Source: UBA9715 sp045614225 (GTDB lineage Bacteria > Actinomycetota > Coriobacteriia > Coriobacteriales > Eggerthellaceae). From it: DNA of 12,107 bases. The stretch spans positions 1 through 12,107 of the forward strand of contig JAZLCO010000018.1 of assembly GCA_045614225.1 (NCBI GenBank), given 5' to 3'. Positions 4,455-11,835 of the stretch are shown here, piece by piece. The position numbers and the translations under genes were made by a program. Positions within the stretch are counted from its first letter, which is position 1. The number at the start of each line of letters is the position of its first letter. The notes beneath the pieces are model-generated. The model was not told the DNA's origin. It did no database searches and saw only the letters and a list, made by a program, of their open reading frames with translations.

Positions 4455-7076
4455 AATACTAAAGGTAAGACAGTCAAGAAGGGCATAGGCTTCTGCGCGA
4501 CGGGCCTCGTGTCGAACATCTGCGACATCGACGTGCCCGAGGACAAGAGCAAGGTCACGCGCATCCGCCCGTACCACTTCGACGAGACGGGCGACATGGA
4601 GCGCCTGAACCCGTGGAAGATCGAGATCGACGGCAAGGTGCTCGACCCCGGTACCACCACCACGCTCACGCCGATCCAGCTCGCCTACAAGAAGCGCGTT
4701 TACTCCAAGAACCGCATCTTGTATCCCATGAAGCGCGTGGACTGGGACCCCAACGGCGACCGCCATCCCGAGACCCGCGGCATCAGCGGCTACGAGCGCA
4801 TCAGCTGGGACGAGGCGCTTGACATCATCACCAACGAAATGCACCGCATCGTCAAGGAGTACGGTGTTGAGTCCATTTATGCTCAGGCCGACGGCCACGG
4901 CGAGGCCAAGATGGTGCACGGTACCCACGGCTGCCAGACGCGCCTGCTTTCGCGCATCGGCACCGGCAACTACGCCTTCCAGTGCCGCCAGGCGGACAGC
5001 TGGGAGGGCTGGTACTGGGGCGCCAAGCACATTTGGGGCATGGACCCGTTCGGCAACACCACCAAGAACACGAACCTCGCCAAGGACGTGGCCGAGAACT
5101 CCGACGCGCTGCTCATGTGGGGCGGCGACCCGGAGACCACGCCTAACGGCTGGGGCAGCCAGATGCCCGTGCGCTACCAGTACTTCCTGACCGAGCTGGG
5201 CGTCAAGCAGATCCACATCTCGCCGGACGTCAACTACTCCAATGCGGCGCACGCCGACAAGTGGATTCCGGTGCTCCCGAACACCGACGCGGCCATGCAG
5301 CTGGCCATCGCGTACGTTTGGCTGACCGAGGGCACCTACGACGAGGAGTACCTCAAGACGCATTCCATCGGCTTCGAGAACTGGGCCTACTATGTCATGG
5401 GCGGCGAGGACGGCATCCCCAAGACCCCGAAGTGGGCGGAGTCCCGCTGCGGCGTCCCGTCCTACACCATCAAGGCGCTCGCACGTTACTGGGCGCAGCA
5501 CCGCGTGTCCATCGGCCACTGCAACGGCGGCAGCTACATCCGCGCAGCGTTCAGCCATGAGCCCGCGCGCTTGGAAGTTGCTCTGCTCGGCATGCAGGGC
5601 CTCGGCCAGCCCGGCTGCAACCAGATCCTGTTCACCGACTTCGCGCTGTTCGGCTCCAAGGAAGTCAACATGTTCCCCGGCAGCGAGGCCATCCCCAACG
5701 TGGGCGGCGCCTACCGCGGACGCGAGGACATCTGGCGCGAGAACCAGATCCCCAAGACGATGGTCCCGCAGGGCCTGCGCGGCGACAAGATCAACTGGTA
5801 CAGCCACCTGGCATGCGGCCTGCCCCGCGATGACCAGTTCACCGGCCCCTTCGAGTTCCCGCTGCCCGAGAGCAAGGCCGGCGTGAAGATGATCTGGTCG
5901 GACGCTCCGTGCTGGACGACCTGCTGGAACGGCGGCAACACCTTCCAGGACGCCGTGCGCAACCCCGATATCGAGTTCTACATGATCCAGCACATCTGGA
6001 TGGAGAACGACTGCAACTTCGCCGACATGCTGCTTCCCATCACCACCAAGTTCGAGGACACCGACATCGCCACCGACGGCGACAACGGCGCCTACAGCGT
6101 TGTCTTCTACGAGGAGAACGCCATCGAGCCGCGCGGCGAAGCCGTTTCCGACATGCACTTCGTGAAGATGGTCGCCAAGAAGCTCGACGAGAAGTACGGC
6201 GCCGAGCCTGAGTTCGAGAACATCTACATGAAGTACACCGAGAACGACATGACCGACGACGAGTGGATCCTGTCGGGCTTCTACTCGAACGTGGCAGCGC
6301 TCGAGATGTCCTTCGACGAGTTCAAGGAGAAGCAGTCCTACGTCGTTCCGTGCCGCAAGGAATGGGAGAAGGAGCCTGCTGGTTGCCTCGAGTTCTACCA
6401 GGATCCTGTCGCCAACCCGATGACCACGCCTTCCGGTCTGCTCGAATACTACTCCACGGCGCTTGCCCAGGTGTTCCCCGACGACGAGGAGCGCCAGCCC
6501 ATCGCCAAGTGGATCGACGAGAGCCCCGAGCACAAGGACCGCATCACCTCCGAGCGTGCCAAGAAGTATCCGTACCTGCTCGTGAGCAACCACCCGCACT
6601 GGCGCATCCACGCCCAGTTCGACGATGTCACGTGGTTCCGCGAGATCCAGACCTGCAAGGTAACCGGCCCCGACGGCTACAAGTACGAGCCGCTGTGGAT
6701 CAACCCCATCGACGCCACCAAGATGGGTGTCCAGACCGGCGACGTCGCCCGCATCTTCAACGAGCGCGGCAGCGTTCTGGGCGGCGTGTACGTGACCGAG
6801 CGCATCATGCCCGGCGTCGTGTACCAGGACCATGGTGCCCGCACCGACACCATCGTGGCAGGCGTTGGCGGCCTTGACCGCGGAGGCGCGAACAACCTCA
6901 TTGCGCCGAGCGCGGTGACCTCCAAGAACTGCGCGGGCGAGGTGACGAGCGGTTACCTCGTCGGTTGCGAGAAGGTCGACGTGTTCGCCCTGGCAGAGAA
7001 GTATCCCGAGGCGTTCAACCGTCCCTATGACCCCGACACGGGCCTCATTGCCGAGACTCGCTTCAACCTCGACTAG
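4452..7076 (+). CDS. athL: Pyrogallol-phloroglucinol transhydroxylase-like large subunit (Mo-bis-MGD, 874 aa)
   Basis: This is a DMSO-reductase-superfamily molybdoenzyme that most resembles the transhydroxylase of Pelobacter acidigallici, which moves a hydroxyl between pyrogallol and phloroglucinol with no net redox change. Support: near-identical length; no N-terminal CxxCxxxC cluster motif (only GFCATGLVSNICD), as expected for this subunit; ADSWEGW with Ser183 as the probable Mo ligand and Asp182 and Trp184 beside it, as in the Pelobacter site (Ser175 region, from memory); pterin-binding stretches WGGDPETTPNGWG (about 223-235), ISPD (256-259) and PNTDAAMQLAIAY (276-288); and the C-terminal dinucleotide-binding domain from NHPHWRIHAQ (713 on) with GDVARIFNERG. 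There is no twin-arginine signal, so it is cytoplasmic. It is followed 21 nt later by its small subunit. Reductive catechol or pyrogallol dehydroxylation, as in gut Eggerthellaceae, is the main alternative activity. Codon use is strongly biased to C-ending codons, suggesting high expression. Confidence 0.87.
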   Translation: MNTKGKTVKKGIGFCATGLVSNICDIDVPEDKSKVTRIRPYHFDETGDMERLNPWKIEIDGKVLDPGTTTTLTPIQLAYKKRVYSKNRILYPMKRVDWDPNGDRHPETRGISGYERISWDEALDIITNEMHRIVKEYGVESIYAQADGHGEAKMVHGTHGCQTRLLSRIGTGNYAFQCRQADSWEGWYWGAKHIWGMDPFGNTTKNTNLAKDVAENSDALLMWGGDPETTPNGWGSQMPVRYQYFLTELGVKQIHISPDVNYSNAAHADKWIPVLPNTDAAMQLAIAYVWLTEGTYDEEYLKTHSIGFENWAYYVMGGEDGIPKTPKWAESRCGVPSYTIKALARYWAQHRVSIGHCNGGSYIRAAFSHEPARLEVALLGMQGLGQPGCNQILFTDFALFGSKEVNMFPGSEAIPNVGGAYRGREDIWRENQIPKTMVPQGLRGDKINWYSHLACGLPRDDQFTGPFEFPLPESKAGVKMIWSDAPCWTTCWNGGNTFQDAVRNPDIEFYMIQHIWMENDCNFADMLLPITTKFEDTDIATDGDNGAYSVVFYEENAIEPRGEAVSDMHFVKMVAKKLDEKYGAEPEFENIYMKYTENDMTDDEWILSGFYSNVAALEMSFDEFKEKQSYVVPCRKEWEKEPAGCLEFYQDPVANPMTTPSGLLEYYSTALAQVFPDDEERQPIAKWIDESPEHKDRITSERAKKYPYLLVSNHPHWRIHAQFDDVTWFREIQTCKVTGPDGYKYEPLWINPIDATKMGVQTGDVARIFNERGSVLGGVYVTERIMPGVVYQDHGARTDTIVAGVGGLDRGGANNLIAPSAVTSKNCAGEVTSGYLVGCEKVDVFALAEKYPEAFNRPYDPDTGLIAETRFNLD

Positions 7077-7097
7077 CACAAGATTGGAGAAGACGAG

Positions 7098-7904
7098 ATG
7101 AAAGTCATCAAATTCGACCACAACCGCTGCAACGGTTGCTACAACTGCCAGATCGCGTGCAAGGACGAGCATTGCGGTAACGACTGGCTGCCCTATTCCA
7201 AGTCCCAGCCCGACACCGGTCAGTTCTGGTGCAAGATCGAGGAGCGCGAGCGCGGCAGCGTGCCAAAGGTGAGGGTCTCCTACATCCTGCACAAGTGCCA
7301 GCACTGCAAGAAGTGCGCTCTCATCGAGAAGGCCCCCGAGGCGGTTTACCGCCGCGACGACGGAATCGTCATCATCGACCCGGTCAAGGCGGAGGGCATG
7401 AAAGAGCTCATAGATGCCTGCCCGTTCAACGCGGTGTACTGGAATGCGGAGCTCAACCTTCCGCAGAAGTGCACGGGATGCGCGCACCTGCTCGACGATG
7501 GCTGGGAGGTTCCGCGTTGCGTGGAGGTCTGCGGCCCCGGCGCGCTGACCTACGTCGACGAGGAAGAAATCGATGCCGACCAGGTCGAGTCGATCAACCC
7601 CGAAGCGGCAACCGAGCCCACCATGGTCTACGTCAACCTGCCGAAGCGCTTCATCGGCGGCATCGCGGTCGACCTGCAGGCAGACGAGGTTGTCATCGGC
7701 GCCAAGGTTGTATTGAAGGACAAGGAAACCGGCGAGACGCTGGAGACCGAGACCGACGAATTCGGCGACTTCTGGTTCCACCAGATCGAACCGCGCGAGT
7801 ACAGCCTGTGCGTTTCGGCTGAAGGCTACACGACGCGTCAGCTTGAGGCATCGACGGTCGAAGCCGATAAAAACGTCGGCGTAATCGAGATGTTCGCGGT
7901 ATAA
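7098..7904 (+). CDS. athS: Transhydroxylase-like small subunit, three [4Fe-4S] clusters (268 aa)
   Basis: This is the ferredoxin-like partner of the large subunit. Twelve cysteines form three sets: Cys11/14/17 with 145, Cys21 with 125/128/141, and Cys67/70/73 with 108 (grouped by analogy to DmsB-type proteins). The fourth cluster of DmsB-like subunits is gone: its cysteines are replaced (APEAVY where DmsB has CPxxAx, and PVKAEGMKELIDACP where DmsB has a run of three cysteines). This three-cluster state is what the Pelobacter transhydroxylase small subunit has. Residues about 185-268 form a separate beta-rich domain (GAKVVLKDKETGETLETETD then FGDFWFHQIEPREYSLCVSAEGY), of the transthyretin/carboxypeptidase-regulatory type also found at the end of the Pelobacter subunit. 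There is no signal peptide. A GGAGAAGACGAG site precedes the ATG. Confidence 0.9.
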   Translation: MKVIKFDHNRCNGCYNCQIACKDEHCGNDWLPYSKSQPDTGQFWCKIEERERGSVPKVRVSYILHKCQHCKKCALIEKAPEAVYRRDDGIVIIDPVKAEGMKELIDACPFNAVYWNAELNLPQKCTGCAHLLDDGWEVPRCVEVCGPGALTYVDEEEIDADQVESINPEAATEPTMVYVNLPKRFIGGIAVDLQADEVVIGAKVVLKDKETGETLETETDEFGDFWFHQIEPREYSLCVSAEGYTTRQLEASTVEADKNVGVIEMFAV

Positions 7905-7914
7905 GCCATCTTCG

Positions 7915-7952
7915 GCGACGCCGCCCCGTGTAGGGAGCAGGGGCGGCGTCGC
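7915..7952 (+). terminator. Perfect 13-bp-arm hairpin between enzyme and transporter genes
   Basis: Arms 7915-7927 and 7940-7952 are perfect complements with a 12-nt loop. The stem is GC-rich and followed by ATCTTAT, not a true T-run, so termination would be partial. It sits 10 nt after the small-subunit stop and 17 nt before the transporter start, within the operon. Likely effects are reduced transporter expression relative to the enzyme, or protection of the upstream mRNA from 3' exonucleases. The structure is certain; the effect is an inference. Confidence 0.65.
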
Positions 7953-7969
7953 ATCTTATAGGAGGGAAA

Positions 7970-9286
7970 ATGGGAGAGTCCAACGTTCAATTCAGGAAGA
8001 GCGTAAGACCCTGGATCATTCTTGTGTGCTGCTGCATTATGCAAGCCATCGGCTTCTACGTGCCTTCCATGATGGTGAGCGTGTTCATCACGCCGCTCAT
8101 CACGTTCGGCCTGTCCGAGACGGCGGCCCCGCTGCTCTCGTATTACACGGTGCAGCTGCTGTTCTCGATTCCGGTGTTGCTGTTCGGCGGCGCGCTTCTG
8201 AAGAAAATCGGCGCAAGCTGGATGGTGCTTGCGGGTGCTGTGCTCTGCGGCGGGTCGTGGATCGCCTTTGGTCTGGCCCCGTCCATGCCGATGTACTACG
8301 TAACGGCAGCGCTGAACAGCTTGTACCCGCTGTGTTCGCTGTTCATGATTCCAGTGCTCATCAACAACTGGTTCTTCAAGAACAAGGGCCTGTGGACATC
8401 GCTCGCGCTCGCCTTCTCCGGCGTGGGCAGCTTTATCCTGAGCCCCATCATCACGGACATCATCATCAACAGCGGTTGGCAGACGGCGGCTATCGCCATG
8501 GGTGCAATAATGGCTATAGTCCTGAGCCTCATCGGCGTGCTTGTCATCCGCCTGTCGCCCATTCCGCTGGGCATTCTGCCGCAGGGCGCGACGCAGGAAG
8601 ACGTCGAGGCGATGCTCGCTAAGGACGCCGAAGCAGACAAAGCAAAAGACCTCGACCGTCCCGGCGTTCCGTGGAAGACGGCGATCAAGACCCCGGCATT
8701 CGCGGTTCTCGTGGTCACCATGTTGCTTATCGGCGTTCTGAGCGCCTTCAACACCAACGTGAACACGATCGTCCAGTCTGCCGGGTATGGCGCAGTTGTT
8801 GCTGGTTTCACCATGTCGGCAGCTGCTGTCGGCCAGATCATCGGCAAGCCTATCGCGGGCGCCATCAAGGACAAGTTCGGCGCGGGCGCAGGCAACGCGT
8901 TTGGTTTCGGTCTTACCGCCGTGGGCATGCTCATCTACATTGCAGCGCTTTACGTGCACAACGACATCATCATCTACGCAGCGGGCTTCATCACGGGCAC
9001 GGGTGTTACGGTGACGCTGAACATGCCGGCGCTCATCACCGACGATGCATTCGGCCTGAAGGACTTCGACACGCTGTATTCGATCAGTAGTTCGCTTCGC
9101 GCTTTGGGCTTGGCCATCACCAACCCCATCATGGGCACCATTTTGGACACGACCGGTACGTACCTGTCGGGCCTGATCATCTGGACTATCGCAGCAATCC
9201 TGGTCATTCCGGCCGCGTTCATCGCCATCAAGATGGGTAAAAAGCTTTGGGATAACGGAGCGAATTCCGCAGCGGCCACCGATTAA
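7970..9286 (+). CDS. MFS transporter of the transhydroxylase operon (438 aa)
   Basis: This is a twelve-helix major facilitator protein. The first helix is about residues 15-37 (PWIILVCCCIMQAIGFYVPS), the N-terminal half ends near residue 195, and a hydrophilic loop of about 40 residues (ILPQGATQEDVEAMLAKDAE, then DKAKDLDRPGVPWK) separates the halves, as is usual. The second half repeats the pattern, with GKPIAGAIKDKFGAG as its cytoplasmic loop 8-9 motif. It resembles the oxalate/formate-antiporter-like group often paired with catabolic operons. Given the operon, a phenolic substrate or product is the likely cargo, but the direction and substrate cannot be read from sequence. The ribosome site AGGAGGG precedes ATG 7970 by about 5 nt. 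Confidence 0.87.
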   Translation: MGESNVQFRKSVRPWIILVCCCIMQAIGFYVPSMMVSVFITPLITFGLSETAAPLLSYYTVQLLFSIPVLLFGGALLKKIGASWMVLAGAVLCGGSWIAFGLAPSMPMYYVTAALNSLYPLCSLFMIPVLINNWFFKNKGLWTSLALAFSGVGSFILSPIITDIIINSGWQTAAIAMGAIMAIVLSLIGVLVIRLSPIPLGILPQGATQEDVEAMLAKDAEADKAKDLDRPGVPWKTAIKTPAFAVLVVTMLLIGVLSAFNTNVNTIVQSAGYGAVVAGFTMSAAAVGQIIGKPIAGAIKDKFGAGAGNAFGFGLTAVGMLIYIAALYVHNDIIIYAAGFITGTGVTVTLNMPALITDDAFGLKDFDTLYSISSSLRALGLAITNPIMGTILDTTGTYLSGLIIWTIAAILVIPAAFIAIKMGKKLWDNGANSAAATD

Positions 9287-9598
9287 GGCGATTCTTTCCA
9301 CAAGCTTAGGCGATGATCGCCGAATAGCAATGTGCGATCGCAACCATAGGGCAAGCGGGCTTCCGGCTTCAAGTTCGGAGGCTCGTTTTGCATTTCCGAA
9401 TATCAGAGGCGACGAGCGCGCGGATGCAAATTGCCATGTGCTATGAGCGGTTGGAATACGCATTTCTATTTCGGAATAGCAAATGCAGCGAGGGAGGAGA
9501 AGCCGGCCCCGTTTTCCTACCATACCCTCAGAGAGGGGTTGCAGCACCGAAGAAGCGACAGGTGCAGCGAAGCTACGATTGCTATAACGAGGGGTGCC
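9287..9598 (+). other. 312-nt intergenic/leader region with repeated GAATA elements
   Basis: No gene is supported here. It holds the palindrome TGCGATCGCA (9333-9342), GAATAGCAA twice (9322-9330 and 9474-9482), the second copy of the shared 26-nt motif (9451-9476), the near-perfect palindrome CTATTTCGGAATAG (9466-9479), and a small stem CCCTC-AGA-GAGGG. No clear rho-independent terminator for the preceding transporter and no consensus promoter were found. Low-identity coding potential in frame with the next gene (from 9431) is not protein-like. Confidence 0.6.
9451..9476 (+). promoter_or_regulatory. 26-nt motif shared by both plus-strand operons (copy 2)
   Basis: It starts with TTGGAATACGC and matches 4047-4072 at 21 of 26 bases. 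It overlaps a 14-nt near-palindrome (9466-9479, one mismatched pair), giving CTATT and AATAG half-sites. It lies 122 nt before the GTG start of the second transporter, similar to the 145 nt of copy 1. A shared regulator is the likely explanation. Confidence 0.55.
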
Positions 9599-10837
9599 GT
9601 GCGTTCCATTCATTTCGGATACTTCGTAGTTGCCACGTTGGTGCTTACGAGCTTCATTCCGCTTTCGCTCGGACTGAGCTGTTCTGGGATATTCTATCCG
9701 ACGCTTTCGGAAAGCTTGGGCGTTGAAAAGGGCGCGCTGAGCTATTACGTTTCGTTCATTTGGCTTGCCTCCCTCGTCTCGTTGCCGTTGACGGGCAGGC
9801 TTTTGAGCAAGTTCGATGCCCGCATATGCTTGTCGGCAGCTGTAATCGTCATCGCGGTTGCGTTCGTGTGGCTCGCCAACATGCAAGCTCTCTGGCAGTT
9901 CTATGCAGGGGCTTTCGCTATCGGGGTCAGCGTCGGCATGCTCTTGTTCCTAGCTCCTTCCACGCTCATCAACCGTTGGTTCGCCGTGCGCGCAGGCTTC
10001 CTGCTCGGCATCGTCATGGCGTTCACGGGGGTGGGCGGCGTCGTCTGGGCGACAGCAGGCGGCGCGATGATCGCGGCACTCGGGTGGCGCGCAACCTATC
10101 TTGTGTTCGCCGTGCTGACCATAGTTACTTTGCCGGCTACGATATTCATGATGGCCGACAGCCCCGAAGATAAAAACCTAACACCTTACGGTGCCGATCA
10201 GGCAAATGCTGCTACGGTCAAGGCGAAGGGCGTTTCGGCGAGCGCTGCATTCAAGATGCCCGTGTTCTACGTGCTTTGCATCATGTGCGCGCTGTTGAAT
10301 GTGGGCATGTACGTGTACTTCATGATTCCGAGTTACGCCACGACATTGGCTGTTGGCATCGCCTTCCCCCTGCTCGGGGCAACTGCATCTTCGGTTGCCA
10401 TGGCTGGGCAAACCATCTCCAAGCTCACGCTTGGCGCGGTCGGGGAGCGCTTTCCGCAGCGCGCGACCATAACGACGCTCATCTTCGGAATAATCGGCAT
10501 TCTTGCGCTCAGATTCCTTGCTGAAAGCATTCCCGTGTTCTACGTGGCCACCCTGCTCTACGGCGCATATTACGGAATTACCAATGTCATGATGCCCATC
10601 TTTACCCGCCGTTGCTTCGGCGATGCAGACTACGCGCGTATTTACGCGCGAGTTTCCATGGTCGCCTCCATCACGAACGCGAGCGCTGCGTTCATCTGGG
10701 GCACGCTCATCGATGCAACTGGCGGTTATGACGTGATGTTTTACGGCGTTGCGGCGCTCATGGCCATCACCATCGTGACTGTAATAGCCGTTGGACGTAT
10801 GCAAACAGTGAAGGGAAACGAAGATGAGCTTGTCTAA
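9599..10837 (+). CDS. Second MFS transporter (412 aa, GTG start)
   Basis: This is a twelve-helix major facilitator protein, different from the one at 7970. The first helix is residues about 8-30 (FVVATLVLTSFIPLSLGLSC), the loop between halves is residues about 200-225 (SPEDKNLTPYGADQANAATV), and the final helix ends near residue 400. GTG 9599 is chosen because GAGGGG lies 5 nt ahead and the protein then starts directly before helix 1, as in the other transporter; a possible start at 9431 would add 56 residues rich in Arg and His that look like untranslated leader. Its end overlaps the next gene by 14 nt, so the two are translationally coupled. Codon use is less biased than in the transhydroxylase operon. 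The cargo is unknown, probably an aromatic or its product. Confidence 0.82.
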   Translation: MRSIHFGYFVVATLVLTSFIPLSLGLSCSGIFYPTLSESLGVEKGALSYYVSFIWLASLVSLPLTGRLLSKFDARICLSAAVIVIAVAFVWLANMQALWQFYAGAFAIGVSVGMLLFLAPSTLINRWFAVRAGFLLGIVMAFTGVGGVVWATAGGAMIAALGWRATYLVFAVLTIVTLPATIFMMADSPEDKNLTPYGADQANAATVKAKGVSASAAFKMPVFYVLCIMCALLNVGMYVYFMIPSYATTLAVGIAFPLLGATASSVAMAGQTISKLTLGAVGERFPQRATITTLIFGIIGILALRFLAESIPVFYVATLLYGAYYGITNVMMPIFTRRCFGDADYARIYARVSMVASITNASAAFIWGTLIDATGGYDVMFYGVAALMAITIVTVIAVGRMQTVKGNEDELV

Positions 10838-11807
10838 CAAGGACAATACGCTAGCAACGATTTTCTACGAGAAAGCCGATTATGTGCCGATGACATCGGA
10901 GGCATTCAGCATGACGGGCGTCGGGGTGAGCAGCGTTACCGATTGCCCTCTTGCAGATGGGCTCGATATGTTCGGCGTGCCGTGGCGGGTGACGCACGAA
11001 GGCGCCATGCCCGAACCTGGCTTCGTCATGTTCGACGATATCGCCGATTGGGAAGATTACGTGCACGTGCCGGACCTCGATTCCATCGACGTGAAGGCGC
11101 TCGCAAAGGCCGACCTGGAACGTCGTCCACCCGATCGCGAGAACAAGCTGGTGCAGATCATGCGTCCAACTGGTCTTTTCCAGAGGCTCGTTGCGCTCAT
11201 GGGGTTCGAGAACGCGCTCATCGCCTTGGTGAGCGACCCCGATTCGTGCATCGACTGCCTCGAGGTGATATGCGACTACATGGTGCGTTACAACGATGCG
11301 GTCATCGATGCATATGGTCCTGACGTCTACATTTATTCCGATGACATTTCGACGGCGAACAGCACATTCATGAGCATGGACACCTACAAGGAAGTGCTCG
11401 CCCCCTTCCATCGCCGTATCGCCGAGGGCATTCGCAAGCACGAGGGCGTCGTCGCCGAGTACCACGAATGCGGTCTGAGCGCGCCGGTCATCCCGCTTCT
11501 GGCCGACATGGGCTTCCAGATGTGGCATTCGGCCAATCCGGCTAACGACCTCAACGGGCTGATGGATGCGGAGCTCGCTGGTCGAATGGCCGTCGAGGGC
11601 GGTTGGAACCCGCATTGCGAGGCATCCTACCTGAACGCCCCTGTAGAACTTCTTGAAGAGGAAACCCGCCGTTGCATGCGTGAATACAAGCGTCCCGGCT
11701 TCATCTTCCTGCCGTTCGTGCTGAACGAGAAGGGCAACTCGATGGTCGTGGGCGACGAGCGCATGCCCAACGTCAAGGCTGTATGGGATGAGATGAAGTA
11801 CTTCTAA
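10824..11807 (+). CDS. Second URO-D/MtaA-superfamily methyltransferase-like protein (327 aa)
   Basis: This is a clear paralogue of the protein at 2978: FDDIADWEDYVHVPDLDSID (70-89), EYHECGLSAPVI (212-223) with the His214-x-Cys216-Gly zinc pair, MGFQMWHSANPANDLNGL (229-246) and AVEGGWNPHC (256-265) all line up with it. As in the paralogue, the usual third zinc Cys near the C-terminus is missing (GFIFLPFVLNEKGNSM); Cys284 of RRC is conserved in both. Members with an HxCG motif act as cobalamin:coenzyme M or cobalamin:tetrahydrofolate-type methyltransferases, whereas heme-pathway HemE lacks it. The ATG lies inside the end of the transporter gene with GAAGGGAAA ahead of it. It is followed 28 nt later by an Old Yellow Enzyme-type gene. 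The methyl donor and acceptor are unknown. Confidence 0.83.
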   Translation: MSLSNKDNTLATIFYEKADYVPMTSEAFSMTGVGVSSVTDCPLADGLDMFGVPWRVTHEGAMPEPGFVMFDDIADWEDYVHVPDLDSIDVKALAKADLERRPPDRENKLVQIMRPTGLFQRLVALMGFENALIALVSDPDSCIDCLEVICDYMVRYNDAVIDAYGPDVYIYSDDISTANSTFMSMDTYKEVLAPFHRRIAEGIRKHEGVVAEYHECGLSAPVIPLLADMGFQMWHSANPANDLNGLMDAELAGRMAVEGGWNPHCEASYLNAPVELLEEETRRCMREYKRPGFIFLPFVLNEKGNSMVVGDERMPNVKAVWDEMKYF

Positions 11808-11835
11808 TTGTCGGAAAAAAGGAGAAAGGGGAGCC

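Noticed and set aside
4452..4600. Twin-arginine signal or N-terminal [4Fe-4S] motif on the large subunit
   Set aside because: No RR motif with a hydrophobic stretch is present, and only two cysteines (C-x8-C) are there, as expected for a cytoplasmic transhydroxylase-type subunit.
4386..7781. A 1131-codon open frame on the minus strand opposite the transhydroxylase genes
   Set aside because: It is an antisense shadow of GC-rich, C-ending codons: the translation is low-complexity Val/Leu/Ala/Asp with no family motif, while the plus strand encodes two recognisable subunits.
9431..9598. N-terminal extension of the second transporter (56 residues)
   Set aside because: No ribosome site at 9431, the residues do not look like an MFS N-terminus, and the stretch contains the shared regulatory motif. 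GTG 9599 has a good site and begins right before helix 1.
7838..9886. A 682-codon open frame on the minus strand opposite the first transporter
   Set aside because: The translation is rich in Arg, His, Glu and Asp without domain pattern, spans an intergenic region and overlaps a clear twelve-helix transporter on the other strand.
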